Below, in pieces: positions 1-8,407 of a DNA stretch of 64,000 nt (position 1 is its first letter; each line of letters opens with the position of its first letter). The DNA is from an uncultured Marinobacter sp. (GTDB lineage Bacteria; Pseudomonadota; Gammaproteobacteria; Pseudomonadales; Oleiphilaceae): NCBI RefSeq assembly GCF_946886895.1, contig NZ_CAMPJO010000018.1, forward strand, positions 1 to 64,000, read 5' to 3'. A program made the translations under genes and the position numbers. Under the pieces are notes generated by a model. It saw only the letters and a list, made by a program, of their open reading frames with translations. It searched no databases and was not told the origin of the DNA.

Positions 1-29
1 CTCCCCCCCCCCCTCAGGCTTCAACGGGC

Positions 30-485
30 TTACAGATACCGACCGCCCGCACCGATCGTCACCACAATCAGCCCAAGAATCAGGTTGGTGCCCACCAGCT
101 TGCGGATCTGCCCCACCTGGCGACCGCCTTCCTGGGGATCCTGATTGGCAACGGCCTGCTTCAGCCGCCGGAAGGGCGCAAAATAGACGTGAAAATACAG
201 CAGGATCATCACAATCCCCAGCCCCTGCATAACGTGGATGTGCCAGCCGGCGCCCGCCATGCCACCAAACACGCTGAAGATCATCCAGTAACCGGTCACG
301 GGCAGCAGAATCACGGCCACCCATACCCACCGGAAAAACCGGGACAGGGTGTGACACCAGAGCGCGCCCCGCTGCGATGCATCGATCACCTCAACCACCG
401 CCGGCCGCATGGCCATGTAGGCGAAAAACATGCCGCCAACCCAGATCACGGCGGAGAGAACATGCAGCGCAACAGCCAGACTCAT
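30..485 (-). CDS. CopD-like integral membrane protein
   Basis: A 151-residue protein that is almost entirely hydrophobic, with about four membrane segments (near residues 5-27, 51-73, 80-103 and 132-150). It opens with the LHVLSAVIWVGGMFF segment typical of CopD/YhhL-type membrane proteins, whose conserved histidines may bind copper or haem. A loop with FRRLKQAV separates the last two helices. Related proteins are annotated as CopD family, but direct evidence for copper transport by these short versions is weak. It lies alone at the window edge and no copper gene is visible beside it. The family call is by resemblance; the function is an inference. Confidence 0.75.
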   Translation of the reverse strand: MSLAVALHVLSAVIWVGGMFFAYMAMRPAVVEVIDASQRGALWCHTLSRFFRWVWVAVILLPVTGYWMIFSVFGGMAGAGWHIHVMQGLGIVMILLYFHVYFAPFRRLKQAVANQDPQEGGRQVGQIRKLVGTNLILGLIVVTIGAGGRYL

Positions 486-578
486 AAAACGGCTCCCGGA
501 TGAGAAATGTGTGTGGTGCTCCTGGTTGTGTCACCGATCGCTAACGCCCTCCGATGCCAAGGGCTGGATCTCCCCCTG

Positions 579-737
579 TTACTCTTTCAGGTTAATCTGC
601 TTTGAGCCGGAAGAGGCAACTTGCCCACTTTTACCCTTGCCCACATACTCAACAGCCCCGCCTGACTTCAAAAACGCGGCGGTCTGCTCCTCAATCGTGG
701 CAGAGGTTAATGCAGCTTTTTCGGGTTTCTTGCTCAT
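579..737 (-). CDS. Small basic hypothetical protein, 52 aa
   Basis: Short reading frame beginning MSKKPEKAALTSA. The start at 737 is chosen because a GGAG ribosome site lies about seven bases upstream; the frame is open further upstream but has no comparable site. The product is lysine- and glycine-rich, with a central EEQTAAFLKSGG segment and no membrane helix. I think I have seen similar short proteins in Marinobacter and Pseudomonas, but I know of no function. It could be a small nucleic-acid-associated or ribosome-associated protein, which is speculation. Confidence 0.6.
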   Translation of the reverse strand: MSKKPEKAALTSATIEEQTAAFLKSGGAVEYVGKGKSGQVASSGSKQINLKE

Positions 738-902
738 TATGTTCTCCAAGTGAACGGTTGGCTTATTCACCAACTTCAAACGTCCATGATATCCGAAAGA
801 GGAAAAATTTGTTGGGATGGCAGAACGGAAAGCCGATCTGCCTCCCTGCACTGTAGACTATGATGTATAGCACGGTCAGCCAGGGGCACGGGGGGAACCG
901 CC

Positions 903-1142
903 ATGAAGAAACTCAAAAATGAAAAAGAACTGGTCAAGAAGGCAATCGCACTGGGCGTCGCCTATGGCGAGAAACGTGGAGTTGTGGAATTTGAACCCAC
1001 GGATTCGGCAACCGCAAAGTGTGAATACATCTACCGGCTCCTGGTCCACGACAAGGTGATTGAGGCATTACCGGAAGACCAGGTCTCCCAGAAGTCGATT
1101 CAGCACAAGCTGGCGATCTGGGCTTCAAGGCAGAAGGGTTAG
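903..1142 (+). CDS. DUF5062 family protein
   Basis: A 79-residue soluble protein starting MKKLKNEKELVKKAIALG, matching the length and helical, charged character I associate with DUF5062, a small family of unknown function in Vibrio and marine gammaproteobacteria. A purine-rich GGGGGAACC site precedes the ATG. It is monocistronic, between a small minus-strand gene and a phnA remnant. No catalytic motif is visible. The family assignment is from memory of the sequence type. Confidence 0.65.
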   Translation: MKKLKNEKELVKKAIALGVAYGEKRGVVEFEPTDSATAKCEYIYRLLVHDKVIEALPEDQVSQKSIQHKLAIWASRQKG

Positions 1143-1211
1143 CGGTTGCTACATTTTTTACGATCCGGGGATCGGGCCTGCCGAAAAAAACAAAGCCGGC
1201 CCGGTTGTCCA

Positions 1212-1346
1212 TCACACCTTCTTCACAGACTCCGACTTCAGCTTCATGGCGCCGATGCCGTCGATCCTGCAATCGATGTCATGGTCGCCGCTTCTGCGGC
1301 GGCCGCCTCAGCTTCGGTCCACTCGTGCGCACATTCGGGGCATTTA
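1212..1346 (-). pseudogene. yjdM: phnA/yjdM zinc-ribbon gene remnant with the middle deleted
   Basis: Two pieces of a PhnA/YjdM-type protein are joined out of frame. The upstream piece (about 1346-1287) reads [14 protein letters not shown], the family's zinc-ribbon half. The downstream piece (about 1286-1212) reads [19 protein letters not shown] and then SVKKV-stop, the family's C-terminus. About 25 N-terminal residues and about 50 internal residues, compared with E. coli YjdM, are missing. The remnant starts at the stop codon of the neighbouring GFA gene. It cannot encode a functional protein. Confidence 0.8.
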
Positions 1347-1769
1347 CTCCGGTAGCGTGTCACCAGACCCGCCCATTTCGGCAGGCACATCCTTCATTTT
1401 TGGCAGCCCGTCCCGGATCGGCAGCACCGACTCCTGGTAATGCACGTGTAGCGCAGGCTCGAATTTCAGATCCGGAAGGTTGGCAACGTATACGTCCACC
1501 AGACCCCACGTCGGGTGATCGGTGAAAACATGCCCGCCGCACTGCTTACACCACTTGCGGTGGCTCTGTTCTGTAAGGTGAAATTCACCAACCTGGTCGG
1601 CACCCGACAGGATCTGGAAACTCTTGTCAGGCCAGAGAGAAAAGGCGTTCACCGGCCCTGCAGACCAACGACGGCAGGAGTCGCAGTGGCAATACCCCAT
1701 GGCCGCTGGCACCCCAGACACTTGAAATTTAACGGTTCCGCAGAAACAACTCCCCTGATACTGAGTCAT
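1344..1769 (-). CDS. GFA family (CENP-V/glutathione-dependent formaldehyde-activating-like) zinc protein
   Basis: A 141-residue protein with the GFA fold signature: GSCFCGTVKFQV near the N-terminus, then YCHCDSCRRWSAG, then KWCKQCGGHVF. These give the cysteine sets (CxC, CxxC and a later CxxC) that hold structural and catalytic zinc. The start at 1769 is preferred because a GGGGGAA site lies just upstream; the frame could extend to 1853 without such a site. Family members include the S-hydroxymethylglutathione-forming enzyme, but most have unknown substrates. A phnA remnant begins exactly at its stop codon. Confidence 0.85.
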   Translation of the reverse strand: MTQYQGSCFCGTVKFQVSGVPAAMGYCHCDSCRRWSAGPVNAFSLWPDKSFQILSGADQVGEFHLTEQSHRKWCKQCGGHVFTDHPTWGLVDVYVANLPDLKFEPALHVHYQESVLPIRDGLPKMKDVPAEMGGSGDTLPE

Positions 1770-1842
1770 GATCGTTCCCCCGTTTGTGGTTGTGCAACTA
1801 TCGTTCTCCCAAAACGACTCCCTGATAAACATCGTAGCAAAG

Positions 1843-1887
1843 GGTGACATCAATAGCGTCGTCTATATCAAGAGCCCGGAGAAATAG
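1843..1887 (+). pseudogene. 3' tail fragment of the NYN/OST-HTH gene (copy 1)
   Basis: Fifteen codons read GDINSVVYIKSPEK-stop, matching the end of the intact NYN-domain gene (10409-11155), which reads RDKNVVYIRSPEK-stop. The same downstream motif (AAATAG followed by CTGTCCCGG) follows in both places. No upstream part of the gene is present. Confidence 0.75.
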
Positions 1888-1903
1888 AGCTGTCCCGGTT
1901 TTT
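1881..1903 (+). repeat. CTGTCCCGG-type repeat, copy after NYN tail 1
   Basis: Carries AAATAG, then CTGTCCCGG and a T-run. It is one of at least eight similar copies between 1.8 and 24 kb, most of them directly after stop codons. Confidence 0.7.
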
Positions 1904-1927
1904 CGCTCGGGGAAGTGTGGTCGCTCC

Positions 1928-2389
1928 TCAGCCATTGTCGGGAATCTCCGGTTCAACGAGCCTGGCAAGCTGTTCAAGTGACTCCTGCCACCCCAGGTAG
2001 CACATTTCCACTGGAATGAGAGCAGGAATCCCTTCCTGAACAATACGAATATCCGTTCCACAGGACACCGATCCAAGCTCAATGGAAACCATCATCTCGC
2101 CGGCCAGATTATCGTCATCGAAACGGTCTTTGTGCCGAATGCGCTGGTTCGGCACCAGCTCAACGTATTCCACCGTGAAGGAGTGATGGTTGCCGGTACC
2201 GAAGTTCGTGAATGACATCCGGTAGCCACCGCCAACGCGGGCATCCACCGTATCGTGGATCTTCCCGGTGAACCCGTAGGGAGGAAGCCAGCGCTCCAGA
2301 GCGCTTTGATCCGTAAACGCCTTATAAACCCGCTCGGCCGGAGCTCTCAGTACCCGGTGTAAGTGAACCGTGCCTGTTTCATTGGACAT
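1928..2389 (-). CDS. SRPBCC/AHSA1 family protein
   Basis: A 153-residue protein of the AHSA1-like START/Bet v1 fold. It begins TGTVHLHRVLRAPAERVYKAF, followed by ALERWLPPYGF, the usual opening of activator-of-Hsp90-homologue-1-like small proteins, and ends with a helix of the GWQESLEQLARLVE type. Bacterial members bind small hydrophobic ligands or act in stress and detoxification; no specific role can be assigned. It stands alone, followed downstream by an NYN tail fragment on the opposite strand. Confidence 0.85.
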   Translation of the reverse strand: MSNETGTVHLHRVLRAPAERVYKAFTDQSALERWLPPYGFTGKIHDTVDARVGGGYRMSFTNFGTGNHHSFTVEYVELVPNQRIRHKDRFDDDNLAGEMMVSIELGSVSCGTDIRIVQEGIPALIPVEMCYLGWQESLEQLARLVEPEIPDNG

Positions 2390-2571
2390 GTTAATCTCCT
2401 CGATATCCCGTTAGTCAGTCAGCAGACAATTGCGAATGAACCCGGCTCCCGCCGGGCAATTCCGGAACATACATGCTCCTGTACAATTAGTCGGATGAGC
2501 CTTCCCGAAATCGACACTGAAAAACCAGTCGCAACTCAGACTTTCGCAGCCATTTCCCCGATCGCTCCTGA

Positions 2572-2658
2572 TTACTCGGGTAGTTTTGCAATGACTTTGA
2601 TTTCGAAATCAAAGCCCGCCAGCCATGTCACGCCGACTGCCGTCCAGTTCGGGTAGGG
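2572..2658 (-). pseudogene. RidA (YjgF) family 3' tail fragment
   Basis: Twenty-eight codons read YPNWTAVGVTWLAGFDFE and then IKVIAKLPE-stop, the characteristic C-terminus of RidA-family proteins. A stop codon immediately precedes the fragment and no other part of the gene is present. It sits just downstream of the slyD stop codon on the same strand. Confidence 0.75.
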
Positions 2659-2686
2659 CTATCAGGGATATGCTGAAGCGAATCCT

Positions 2687-3166
2687 TCAGTGATGCCCAC
2701 CCGGCCCATGCACGTGGCCGTGCGCCAACTCTTCCGGATCGGCGGCGCGCACGTCAATGATTTCGATATCGAAGGTCAGGGTTTTACCGGCCATCGGATG
2801 GTTGGTGTCGACATCGGCAAACTTGTGACCAACCTTGGCGACGACCACATGGCGCGGGCCCTGCTCGGTTTGCACCTGGGCGATCATGCCCGCCTTCCAG
2901 CGTCTGGCACCCATCAAATGCTTGATCGGCACACGCTGCACGGCATCGGCCTTGCGCGGTCCGTAGGCTTTATCCGGAGTGACGGTGGCGCTGAACGTAT
3001 CGCCGGCGTCGCGACCTTCCAGAGCTTCTTCCAGGCCTCGGATAATGCCTCCGTGGCCATGGAGGTAGGCGTTCGGCTCACCGCCACGGGAGTCTTCAAC
3101 AACGTTGCCTTGCTCATCACGCACACTGTAGTGAAACAAGACCACCTGATTCTTTTCGATTGGCAT
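2687..3166 (-). CDS. slyD: FKBP-type peptidyl-prolyl isomerase, SlyD-like
   Basis: A 159-residue protein with the SlyD layout: an N-terminal FKBP half with VVLFHYSVRDEQG and YLHGHGGIIRGLEEAL, an inserted flap domain (about 70-130), the return strand MAGKTLTFDIEII, and a histidine-rich C-terminus (HGHVHGPGGHH) suited to nickel or other metal binding. SlyD catalyses proline isomerisation, assists folding and in E. coli supports hydrogenase nickel insertion. The His tail is shorter than in E. coli. A degraded second copy of this gene lies at 22200-22304. Confidence 0.9.
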   Translation of the reverse strand: MPIEKNQVVLFHYSVRDEQGNVVEDSRGGEPNAYLHGHGGIIRGLEEALEGRDAGDTFSATVTPDKAYGPRKADAVQRVPIKHLMGARRWKAGMIAQVQTEQGPRHVVVAKVGHKFADVDTNHPMAGKTLTFDIEIIDVRAADPEELAHGHVHGPGGHH

Positions 3167-3241
3167 AGGGTTCTCTGCAACGGTTGACGGTCAAAGGTAG
3201 GCCATTATAACCAGCTTCGACGTTGACTCTCATTACACACC

Positions 3242-4024
3242 TCAACCGCACCAATAAGCCTTACTGCGCTCATCCATCGGAAAGAAATGCTCGATCCGCA
3301 AATTCTGGGCGGTCACATCCAGGGGCGTACCGATGGTTGCGATGGTGGAAAAGATTCTGAGCTGCTGGTCCCCCAGATTCAGGGTAAACGGAATCGCCGG
3401 GTAGTCCAGGTGCTCCACCACGTGGCTTTTCCAGTTTTGCGGGACGCCGGGCACCGTCAGTGCCTGTTCCAGCAATCGATTGGGCTGGTCCCGAAAAGGG
3501 CCAGCAAGATGCTCATGGTAGACCCGTTGCAGCATGTGGCAGGCGATATTCTCCCAATCGCCCACGAAGGGTTTCATGCCGTGGTCATTCAGCAGCGACA
3601 GCAAGAAATTCGGCCGGGCCGGAAACTGAGCGCCCAACGCCACCATTCTCCCCATCATCTCCTGCATGGCCTGGTTCGCCATCACCAGATAATACTCGTG
3701 ATCGAACACCACCGCCGGGTACGGCAAGTGCCCCTGCAACAGGTGTTCAAGCGCCTCCTTGATCATGGCCATGCCGGGCGCGCTCAAATCCTGGTTGGAG
3801 TAGACCTGGCTGTAACCCGCCGCCGACAACAGGCGGTTGGTTCCTGCCAGATCCATTTGCAGCATCTGCGCTAAATGCAGAACCATGCCTTTGCTGGGCT
3901 GGCTGCGGCCGGTTTCCAGAAAGCTGATGTGTTTTGACGATACCTCGCACGCAAGGGCGAAATCCATCTGGCTCAGGCGCTTACCCTGCCGCATTTCTCT
4001 GAACAGCGTACCGAAGGCGCTCAT
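3242..4024 (-). CDS. XRE-family regulator with MmyB-like ligand-binding domain
   Basis: A 260-residue regulator. Residues 1-60 form a Cro/CI helix-turn-helix (LFREMRQGKRLSQMDFALAC, then SSKHISFLETGRSQPS). Residues 90-250 match the MmyB-type PAS-like domain that often binds fatty-acid-like ligands. The start at 4024 is chosen because AGGA lies six bases upstream; an upstream ATG at 4057 lacks this. A divergently transcribed membrane protein gene starts at 4174, and the intergenic space would suit shared control. The ligand and targets are unknown. Confidence 0.85.
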   Translation of the reverse strand: MSAFGTLFREMRQGKRLSQMDFALACEVSSKHISFLETGRSQPSKGMVLHLAQMLQMDLAGTNRLLSAAGYSQVYSNQDLSAPGMAMIKEALEHLLQGHLPYPAVVFDHEYYLVMANQAMQEMMGRMVALGAQFPARPNFLLSLLNDHGMKPFVGDWENIACHMLQRVYHEHLAGPFRDQPNRLLEQALTVPGVPQNWKSHVVEHLDYPAIPFTLNLGDQQLRIFSTIATIGTPLDVTAQNLRIEHFFPMDERSKAYWCG

Positions 4025-4173
4025 TGGGTTTCCTGTAAATTCCGTGTGTTCGGCCATTATCCTGGCCGAAGGTAGGCGGCACCATTACCTCACAGGTAAT
4101 TGAGTCCATCACCGCCCGGGTAGAAGCTTTAAGCGTAGTCCAACCCATTGCGAAACCCGATTGAGGTGATCCT

Positions 4174-4581
4174 ATGAAAAACTTTGTCCGTCGATTCAGC
4201 GTAAAGCAAATCCTCCTGAGCGATGTCTTCCTCTCCACGCCTCTGGCGCTGGCTCTCATTCTGGCCGCTGAGCCAATTGCCCACTGGGCGGGAGGCCCCG
4301 GTGCAACGTTCTACATGGTCGTCGGCATTGTGATGCTGCTCTGGTGCGTGGATATGGCCGCGATGGCCATCAATGAAAAGTGGCAGGAGAAGTTCCTCAA
4401 CCTGATGGTTGTTGCCGATGCGACCTGGGGCCTGCTGGCCCTTGGCCTGATGGTGTGGTTTGCGGAAAGCCTGCAGCCCTTGGGCTGGGTGCTGTTCGCC
4501 CTGAACGTGCTGGTTCCGCTGGATATGGCGTGGATGAAGCGGGTTGCTGGCAGTAAGCCGCACCAGCCTGCGTTCGGATAA
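4174..4581 (+). CDS. Four-helix membrane protein of unknown function
   Basis: A 135-residue protein with about four hydrophobic stretches (residues 20-38, 45-68, 82-104 and 107-125). It begins MKNFVRRFSVKQILLSD and ends with an R-x-AGSKPHQPAFG tail. It is divergent from the MmyB-like regulator, which may control it. I do not recognise a family. Small helical bundles of this kind occur in SdpI/DoxX-like groups, but the resemblance is not strong enough to assign one. Confidence 0.65.
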   Translation: MKNFVRRFSVKQILLSDVFLSTPLALALILAAEPIAHWAGGPGATFYMVVGIVMLLWCVDMAAMAINEKWQEKFLNLMVVADATWGLLALGLMVWFAESLQPLGWVLFALNVLVPLDMAWMKRVAGSKPHQPAFG

Positions 4582-4676
4582 TGGCTCACTCGACAAGCTG
4601 AGTGTGTGTGGCTGAGCGTATCCCGCCAGCCACACGCCCGTTCGAAGCGGTGCCCAGGCTTACCCCTACAAAGGCC

Positions 4677-6458
4677 TTACGCCTCATTCGCCTTCCGATA
4701 CTGCCCCCGATAATCAAAAATCCGCTCCTGCACCTGCCAATAATGCTTCTGCTTGCGGGCAATCACAAAATCCGGTGCCGACAGCAAGGCCTGGCTCTCA
4801 AGCACCTCATCCGTCTTGCTGAACATTCTCGGGGCCTGACCATTCGCGAAACGACGCCCGAACAGCTTGTTGAAGACGGTGCGCTGGGCCGGCTTGCTGA
4901 AATCAAACGACTCGCCCAGCTCTTCCCCATCTTCACCGTGATAGGTGATCCTCAGTTTGCTGCCGGTTCTGGAGGTATGAGCGCTTAACGTGATCCCGGC
5001 ACAGCGGATCACCATGGCATCCTTGAGTTTCAGGGCATCTCTTAGCTGATCATCCGGGTCGATGATGGCTTTGTGGCACTGCCAGCAGTATCGGGCCGCG
5101 ATATCATTCTCGCCCCCGCAGTGCGGGCACTCCTTGAAACGAAAACGGTAATCGCACTGTTGAGTGCGCCCGTTCTGCCCGGCAGGCTCACCCCCTTCCG
5201 CAGGCTCCAGCAACCCCTGACAACGGCGACCGTAGTGCTCGATTACACGCCCGTCACTGTCGGTTTTGCCCCAGAAGATATTGGCAAACCCACAGCCCGG
5301 GCAGAACACCTGCACCGGCTCACTGTCAGGGTTCGGTTTCGGCTCCCCAACCTCCGGGTGGTGCAGGTTCACATGGTTGCCCGCGTAATCAATCACCAGG
5401 CAATCCTGTTTGCCTTCGTCCAAACGAAGCCCACGGCCCACGATCTGCTGATACAGGCTCACCGACTGGGTAGGACGAAGAATGGCGATAAAGTCCACAT
5501 GGGGCGCATCAAAGCCCGTGGTGAGCACGGACACGTTCACCAGATACTTCAACTGCCGCTGCTTGAAACGCTGAATCAGCAAGTCCCGATCCTTCAGATC
5601 GGTTGCGCCGGTCACCAGGGCGGTTTCCTGTTCCGGCAGATAGCCGGTGATCTCCCGCGCATGATCCACCGTGGCCGCAAAGATCATCACGCCCCGGCGC
5701 TCATCGGCCAGCTCCATCACCTGCTCAATGATGGCCCGAGTCACCCGCTTGTGTTTGCTCAGCAACTGGTTGACGTCTTTCTCGGCGTATTCGCCGAAGC
5801 GGTCCTGAGTGAGCGTAGAGAAATCGTATTGCGCCACCGCCGCGTTCACCAACTCGGGCCTTGTGAGATACCCCCGGTTGATCATATAGCTCAACGGCAG
5901 TTCATAAATGCAGTGCTGAAACGGCTTGTCCTCTTCACTACGAACAAAGCCCCGGTAGTGATAGCGATAGATCCAGCCCATGGCCAAACGATAGGGTGTG
6001 GCAGTCAGCCCGAGCACCTTGAGGGCGTCATTCTGTTGCCGTAGCAGCTCGATGATCCGTTGATACTGGCTGGTATCCTCACCGCTGACCCGATGGCACT
6101 CATCGATGATGACCAACGAGTATTCATCCCTGAACTGATCGAGATTCGCCGATACGGATTGGACACTGGCGAAGGTCACCTGATGCCGGTTTTCCTTACG
6201 CTTCAGCCCGGCGGAGAAAATGCCGCCCGTTAACCCATAGCTCTGGTATTTTGCGTGATTCTGTTCCACCAGCTCCTTTACGTGGGTCAGCACCAGGATC
6301 TTGCGTCGGGCAAGACGGGCCAGCTCGGCAATGACCAGGCTTTTACCAGCGCCGGTTGGCAGAACGACGACGGCAGACTCATCGGATTTGCGGAAGTGGC
6401 TTAGCGTGGCATCGACCGCTTCCTGCTGGTAAGGCCGGAGTTTGAAGGGGGCATTCAT
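4677..6458 (-). CDS. radD: RadD (YejH) superfamily 2 DNA repair helicase
   Basis: A 593-residue protein close in length and sequence pattern to E. coli RadD/YejH (586 aa). It opens LRPYQQEAVDATLSHF, then Walker A PTGAGKS, the DECH box (IIDECHR), motif III GLTATP, and motif VI QQIVGRGLRLD. A zinc-binding region follows (CPGCGF near 390, and CPHCGG with CWQC near 450-470), and the C-terminus ends with a conserved YWQVQERIFDYRGQ. RadD acts in recombination-associated repair with RecA. It appears monocistronic. Confidence 0.95.
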   Translation of the reverse strand: MNAPFKLRPYQQEAVDATLSHFRKSDESAVVVLPTGAGKSLVIAELARLARRKILVLTHVKELVEQNHAKYQSYGLTGGIFSAGLKRKENRHQVTFASVQSVSANLDQFRDEYSLVIIDECHRVSGEDTSQYQRIIELLRQQNDALKVLGLTATPYRLAMGWIYRYHYRGFVRSEEDKPFQHCIYELPLSYMINRGYLTRPELVNAAVAQYDFSTLTQDRFGEYAEKDVNQLLSKHKRVTRAIIEQVMELADERRGVMIFAATVDHAREITGYLPEQETALVTGATDLKDRDLLIQRFKQRQLKYLVNVSVLTTGFDAPHVDFIAILRPTQSVSLYQQIVGRGLRLDEGKQDCLVIDYAGNHVNLHHPEVGEPKPNPDSEPVQVFCPGCGFANIFWGKTDSDGRVIEHYGRRCQGLLEPAEGGEPAGQNGRTQQCDYRFRFKECPHCGGENDIAARYCWQCHKAIIDPDDQLRDALKLKDAMVIRCAGITLSAHTSRTGSKLRITYHGEDGEELGESFDFSKPAQRTVFNKLFGRRFANGQAPRMFSKTDEVLESQALLSAPDFVIARKQKHYWQVQERIFDYRGQYRKANEA

Positions 6459-6541
6459 TTTGCAGGGCTTGATCGTTCTCAGGATGAAGAGGCGGCCATA
6501 CTAGCAAATACCGTTGCTGTTGCCTGTGAGACATTAAAAGT

Positions 6542-6577
6542 TTCTGGTACAAAGAACACCAGAGAACCCAAGCCTGA
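6542..6577 (+). repeat. Short direct repeat, copy 1 (gene-tail remnant)
   Basis: Matches 12689-12727 apart from a three-base indel. In one frame both copies read FWYKE, optional E, then HQRTQA-stop, so they look like two copies of the same lost gene's 3' end. Here a stop codon lies just upstream, so only about 16 codons remain. Confidence 0.65.
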
Positions 6578-6585
6578 TCGATCAG

Positions 6586-6810
6586 TTGATCACAATGAGG
6601 ACGAAAGCAGGCCTTACCCAGGAAGACGTTGCGAAGAAACTCGGAACCAACAAAAGCAACATATCCAGGCTTGAGTGTGGCCGAAGCAATCCGAGCTGGG
6701 GAACACTCAGCAAATATGCCGCAGCCTGCGGTTTTCGGGTGAAACTGAAAGCGGTTAAAACGAACGAGTTTCATGAAAAAAGATTACCCCATTCCTGCCG
6801 GATACCTTGA
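6586..6810 (+). CDS. XRE-type HTH protein, probably N-terminally truncated antitoxin-like
   Basis: The frame encodes a clear helix-turn-helix (RTKAGLTQEDVAKKLGTNKS, then NISRLECGRSNPSW) and a short tail, as in HigA-type or XRE antitoxins. Antitoxins of this type usually carry 20-40 more residues before the HTH. Here the frame is blocked by a stop at 6535 and the available starts are TTG 6586 or ATG 6595. No toxin gene is intact nearby. The end overlaps the start of yigZ by 38 bases. It may be a remnant that is still translated. Confidence 0.55.
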   Translation: MITMRTKAGLTQEDVAKKLGTNKSNISRLECGRSNPSWGTLSKYAAACGFRVKLKAVKTNEFHEKRLPHSCRIP

Positions 6811-7375
6811 GCGCGAAACAGAAGTGCGGAAAAGCCGGTTTATCGCCAGGGTTGCACCAGTAAACTCCCGGGACGAAGTAAAAGACTGGCTAAAACAGGC
6901 TCGCAGAGACCACCCAGACGCCGGCCATATTTGCTGGGCCTTCCAGATTGGCCGCCCCGGGTCCGCCACTGAGGCCGCCATGAATGACGATGGCGAGCCT
7001 TCCGGAACCGCCGGCAAGCCTATTCTGAACGTAATCCAACACAAGGACATGGGCGATGTACTGGTGATGGTTATCCGCTACTTTGGCGGTATCAAGCTCG
7101 GCGCCGGTGGATTGGTGAGGGCTTATGCCGGGGCCACAGAGAAGGTGCTATCTGCGGTTGAGCGTGTGATCCAGCAGCCAATGATCGACGCGCATGTCAG
7201 CCTGCCCTTCAAGGAAGAGCAGCCCCTGCGTCACTGGTGCGATGTCCACGGTGCCTTGGTAGAGTCAGTGGAGTATGGAGCTTCCGTTCGTGCCCTGGTG
7301 TTGGTACCGGAAGACCTGATAGCAACGTTCGAGTCTTTCTGCGATGCCCATAAGCTGGATTTGAGACTCCCATGA
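6773..7375 (+). CDS. yigZ: YigZ/IMPACT family protein
   Basis: A 200-residue protein with the two-domain IMPACT layout. An N-terminal UPF0029 domain contains KSRFIARVAPV, DAGHICWAF, DDGEPSGTAGKPIL and VIRYFGGIKLGAGGLVRAYA. A smaller C-terminal ferredoxin-like domain (DUF1949-type) starts near residue 140. E. coli YigZ has this architecture. Eukaryotic IMPACT regulates GCN2, but the bacterial role is unsettled. The start at 6773 begins MKKDYPIPAGY, a typical opening. Confidence 0.92.
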   Translation: MKKDYPIPAGYLERETEVRKSRFIARVAPVNSRDEVKDWLKQARRDHPDAGHICWAFQIGRPGSATEAAMNDDGEPSGTAGKPILNVIQHKDMGDVLVMVIRYFGGIKLGAGGLVRAYAGATEKVLSAVERVIQQPMIDAHVSLPFKEEQPLRHWCDVHGALVESVEYGASVRALVLVPEDLIATFESFCDAHKLDLRLP

Positions 7376-7549
7376 GGCGCCCATGCAGCAAAATGGAGAC
7401 CGCCGCCATGCGTGGGCATGAGGGAATTACTACAAGAGTGGTTGAAGGGGGGTAGGTTCTCCGTTTTTCCCTATATCGCCATTCCCACAAGCATGCTAAA
7501 AGACTCCTCCCAGCCCTAGCCTGGGTATTCTCTCCATCAGGATATCAGC

Positions 7550-7894
7550 ATGTCAGATAAATTTTTCTTCAAGGGCCGGCAGGACGCACGCCAGCACCAT
7601 ACCGCTTACGGCGGCTTTCAGACCAACGCCAGCCAGAAGAGTGGTAGCAGGAAGTATCCGCTAACGCTGGTGGTGACCAGTGAAGCGCGCAAGCAGGAGG
7701 TTGAGGTACAGGTGGCCAGGGCGAAGCTGCACGCGACTATTTCGATTGATACCCGCGAGGGCGCCGTTGAATCCATCACCGAGCTCACCGCTCTGCTGAA
7801 TAAGGGAGGGACAGTCACCACGGTAAAATCGCCCTCCCGCAACGACGTCTGCACCTGCGGCAGTGGACTCAAATTCAAGAAGTGCTGCGGCTGA
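7550..7894 (+). CDS. SWIM/SEC-C metal-binding motif protein, PBPRA1643-like
   Basis: A 114-residue protein starting MSDKFFFKGRQDARQHH and ending in a SEC-C zinc motif, SRNDVCTCGSGLKFKKCCG, with the CxCx8CC metal ligands at the extreme C-terminus. This combination matches the small family named after Photobacterium PBPRA1643. SEC-C motifs bind zinc in SecA and in many accessory proteins. The function is unknown. An ATG with AGGATATC upstream supports the start. The following DUF3010 gene starts 30 bases downstream, suggesting a two-gene operon. Confidence 0.85.
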   Translation: MSDKFFFKGRQDARQHHTAYGGFQTNASQKSGSRKYPLTLVVTSEARKQEVEVQVARAKLHATISIDTREGAVESITELTALLNKGGTVTTVKSPSRNDVCTCGSGLKFKKCCG

Positions 7895-7923
7895 CGACCG
7901 CCGGGGCACAGAGGGCAATGGCT

Positions 7924-8364
7924 ATGATTGTTTGCGGAGTTGAGCTGACGGGCAGTGATGCGGTGGTGTGTTTGCTGAATATGGACAGGGGGCAGTTCAA
8001 CCTGCCGGAGTGCAAGGTGCGCAAACTGTCACTGCCGAAAAACCATAGCCGTGAAGACCTGAAGCGGTTTCAGGCGGCCTTTGCGGCGTTAATGGCCGAG
8101 TACGGGGTCACCTGTGTCGCGATCAAAGAGCGGATGCCAAAAGGCAAATTTGCCGGTGGTGCCATCAGCTTTAAACTGGAAGCGGCCATCCAATTGATCA
8201 CCGGTATTGATTTGACGGTGATCCTGCTGCCCCCGGCACGGATCAAAGCCACCCTGGCGTCCAACCCGCTGCCCATTGCGTTTGCCGACACGGGTTTGAA
8301 GGCCTTTCAGGAAGCGGCCTTTACCGCCGCCTATGTAGGGCAGCTGCACGATCATTGCACCTGA
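7924..8364 (+). CDS. DUF3010 family protein
   Basis: A 146-residue protein beginning MIVCGVELTGSDAVVCLL with later GKFAGGAISFKLEAAIQL, both typical of DUF3010, a gammaproteobacterial family with an RNase H/actin-like appearance and no proven function. The ATG at 7924 is preferred to 7918 because GAGGG then lies at a normal distance. It follows the SEC-C protein closely and is followed by a degenerate CTGTCCCGG-type repeat. Confidence 0.8.
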   Translation: MIVCGVELTGSDAVVCLLNMDRGQFNLPECKVRKLSLPKNHSREDLKRFQAAFAALMAEYGVTCVAIKERMPKGKFAGGAISFKLEAAIQLITGIDLTVILLPPARIKATLASNPLPIAFADTGLKAFQEAAFTAAYVGQLHDHCT

Positions 8365-8381
8365 AAGCGCGTACTCAGAGA

Positions 8382-8403
8382 ATAGGTTTGCCTCGGTTTT
8401 CGC
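8382..8403 (+). repeat. Degenerate CTGTCCCGG-type repeat after DUF3010
   Basis: Reads GAATAGGTTTGCCTCGG followed by TTTTCG, matching the consensus seen after the NYN gene with several changes. It lies 18 bases after the DUF3010 stop codon. Confidence 0.5.
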
Positions 8404-8407
8404 CGCG

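Noticed and set aside
1..13. Run of eleven C at the window start
   Set aside because: It may be a phase-variable tract or simply an assembly edge; with no upstream context nothing can be said.
1798..2082. Minus-strand 94-codon frame overlapping the SRPBCC gene
   Set aside because: It reads partly through the SRPBCC gene in another frame and shows no family pattern; the NYN tail on the plus strand explains part of it.
7418..7519. Short plus-strand frame reading MRELLQEWLKGGRFSVFPYI after yigZ
   Set aside because: It could be another gene tail, but I recognise no family and it has no ribosome site, so it is left out of the feature list.
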